Positions 63,703 through 64,000 of a stretch of 64,000 nt of DNA are shown in pieces. The position numbers were made by a program, and so were the translations under genes. The DNA comes from Neoceratodus forsteri (taxonomy: Eukaryota > Chordata > Ceratodontiformes > Ceratodontidae), in contig CM057452.1 of NCBI GenBank assembly GCA_016271365.2, positions 827,234,001 through 827,298,000 on the forward strand, given 5' to 3'. Position 1 is the first letter of the stretch, and every line of letters starts with the position of its first letter. The notes under the pieces are model-generated. The model made no database searches and was not told the DNA's origin. It saw nothing but the letters and a program-made list of their open reading frames with translations.

Positions 63703-64000
63703 ATATTTTTGATGTGCTGCTTTATAAATTTCAGCAGTTGTTAAAAGTTGTAGCAGACAGGAAAACACACAGTAGAGCTGGATTGTTACCTTCTAACTTC
63801 CTTGGGGACATAATTAATATTTAAGGAGGTTTACAGTTGCCAATACCATTGTTTGGCATTGATAATCTAAAGTATGGATAATTAATCAGACATGTGCAAA
63901 TAAAAGGTTGAATTGCATTATTTTTGCACAATTATATAAATACTGTGTTGAAATCATTTCCTGTTTTACTGTCAGGAGCATATGCAAGCAATAAGCACCA
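63703..64000. other. No recognised feature
   Basis: AT-rich flank to the right window edge; nothing recognised. Confidence 0.4.

Noticed and set aside
1..64000. Endogenous retrovirus or LTR retrotransposon
   Set aside because: I looked for gag/pol motifs, primer-binding sites and paired LTRs and found none; all RT motifs are of the LINE or Penelope type.

Overview
The window looks like intergenic DNA from a large, repeat-rich vertebrate genome. Every long reading frame I can recognise belongs to a decayed transposable element. I found no convincing host protein gene, no intact RNA gene, no CRISPR array, no bacterial features and no LTR retrovirus. The mix is CR1-type and L2-type LINEs, Penelope-like elements with a GIY-YIG endonuclease, hAT-type DNA elements with 8-bp target duplications, MIR-like and other tRNA-derived SINEs, and many foldback repeats. 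This fits a non-mammalian vertebrate with a big genome (lungfish, amphibian or similar), but I cannot name the species from the sequence alone.

Layout. 1-5 kb: an edge-truncated CR1 ORF1 (minus), a tRNA-Asn-like SINE, and two CR1 3' fragments (plus), each interrupted by a short hairpin repeat. 5-7.5 kb: AT-rich foldback-type repeats. 7.5-11.2 kb: a nearly full-length L2-type LINE (minus). 11.4-14.05 kb: an AT-rich LINE of another lineage (plus). 14.2-15.5 kb: a 1.1-kb foldback element splitting a MIR-like SINE. 15.6-17.2 kb: a Penelope-like remnant with a possible hammerhead-ribozyme relic. 17.3-22 kb: unclassified repeats. 22-26.4 kb: a nested complex of CR1 (minus) carrying a hAT MITE, a Penelope-like 3' region in inverted orientation carrying a hairpin repeat and a plus-strand CR1, then a plus-strand Penelope linker region. 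26.5-32 kb: a SINE, a LINE C-terminus, a minisatellite, unclassified repeats and a CR1 (minus) with the longest open frame of the window (371 codons). 32.4-36.4 kb: a direct repeat pair, a Penelope GIY-YIG region with its 3' UTR, a CR1 RT fragment (minus) and a CR1 ORF1 (plus). 36.6-42.4 kb: an element bounded by inverted repeats, a 145-bp palindrome, foldback repeats flanking a CR1 (minus), and a minisatellite. 43.3-47.1 kb: a 3.85-kb hAT-type element with an 8-bp target duplication, two internal tandem arrays of about 237-bp period, and an unrecognised coding-like region. 47.4-49.5 kb: nested SINEs. 50.2-54.2 kb: a near-complete CR1 (minus) with ORF1 (zinc-finger-like plus SGNH esterase) and ORF2 (endonuclease plus RT). 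54.9-56.1 kb: two SINEs in tandem sharing one target duplication. 56.2-61 kb: SINE and CR1 scraps, a foldback, and an element with about 290-bp inverted ends. 61.1-63.7 kb: a foldback hAT element interrupted by an L2 LINE.

The elements do not form a working system. Their value is as a stratigraphy: at least ten nested insertions with readable boundaries give relative ages, and several non-autonomous families (hairpin repeat, foldback hAT, tRNA-Asn SINE, the 480-620 bp SINE) are present in more than one copy or have clear termini. Family names are assigned by reading motifs by eye; no database search was possible.
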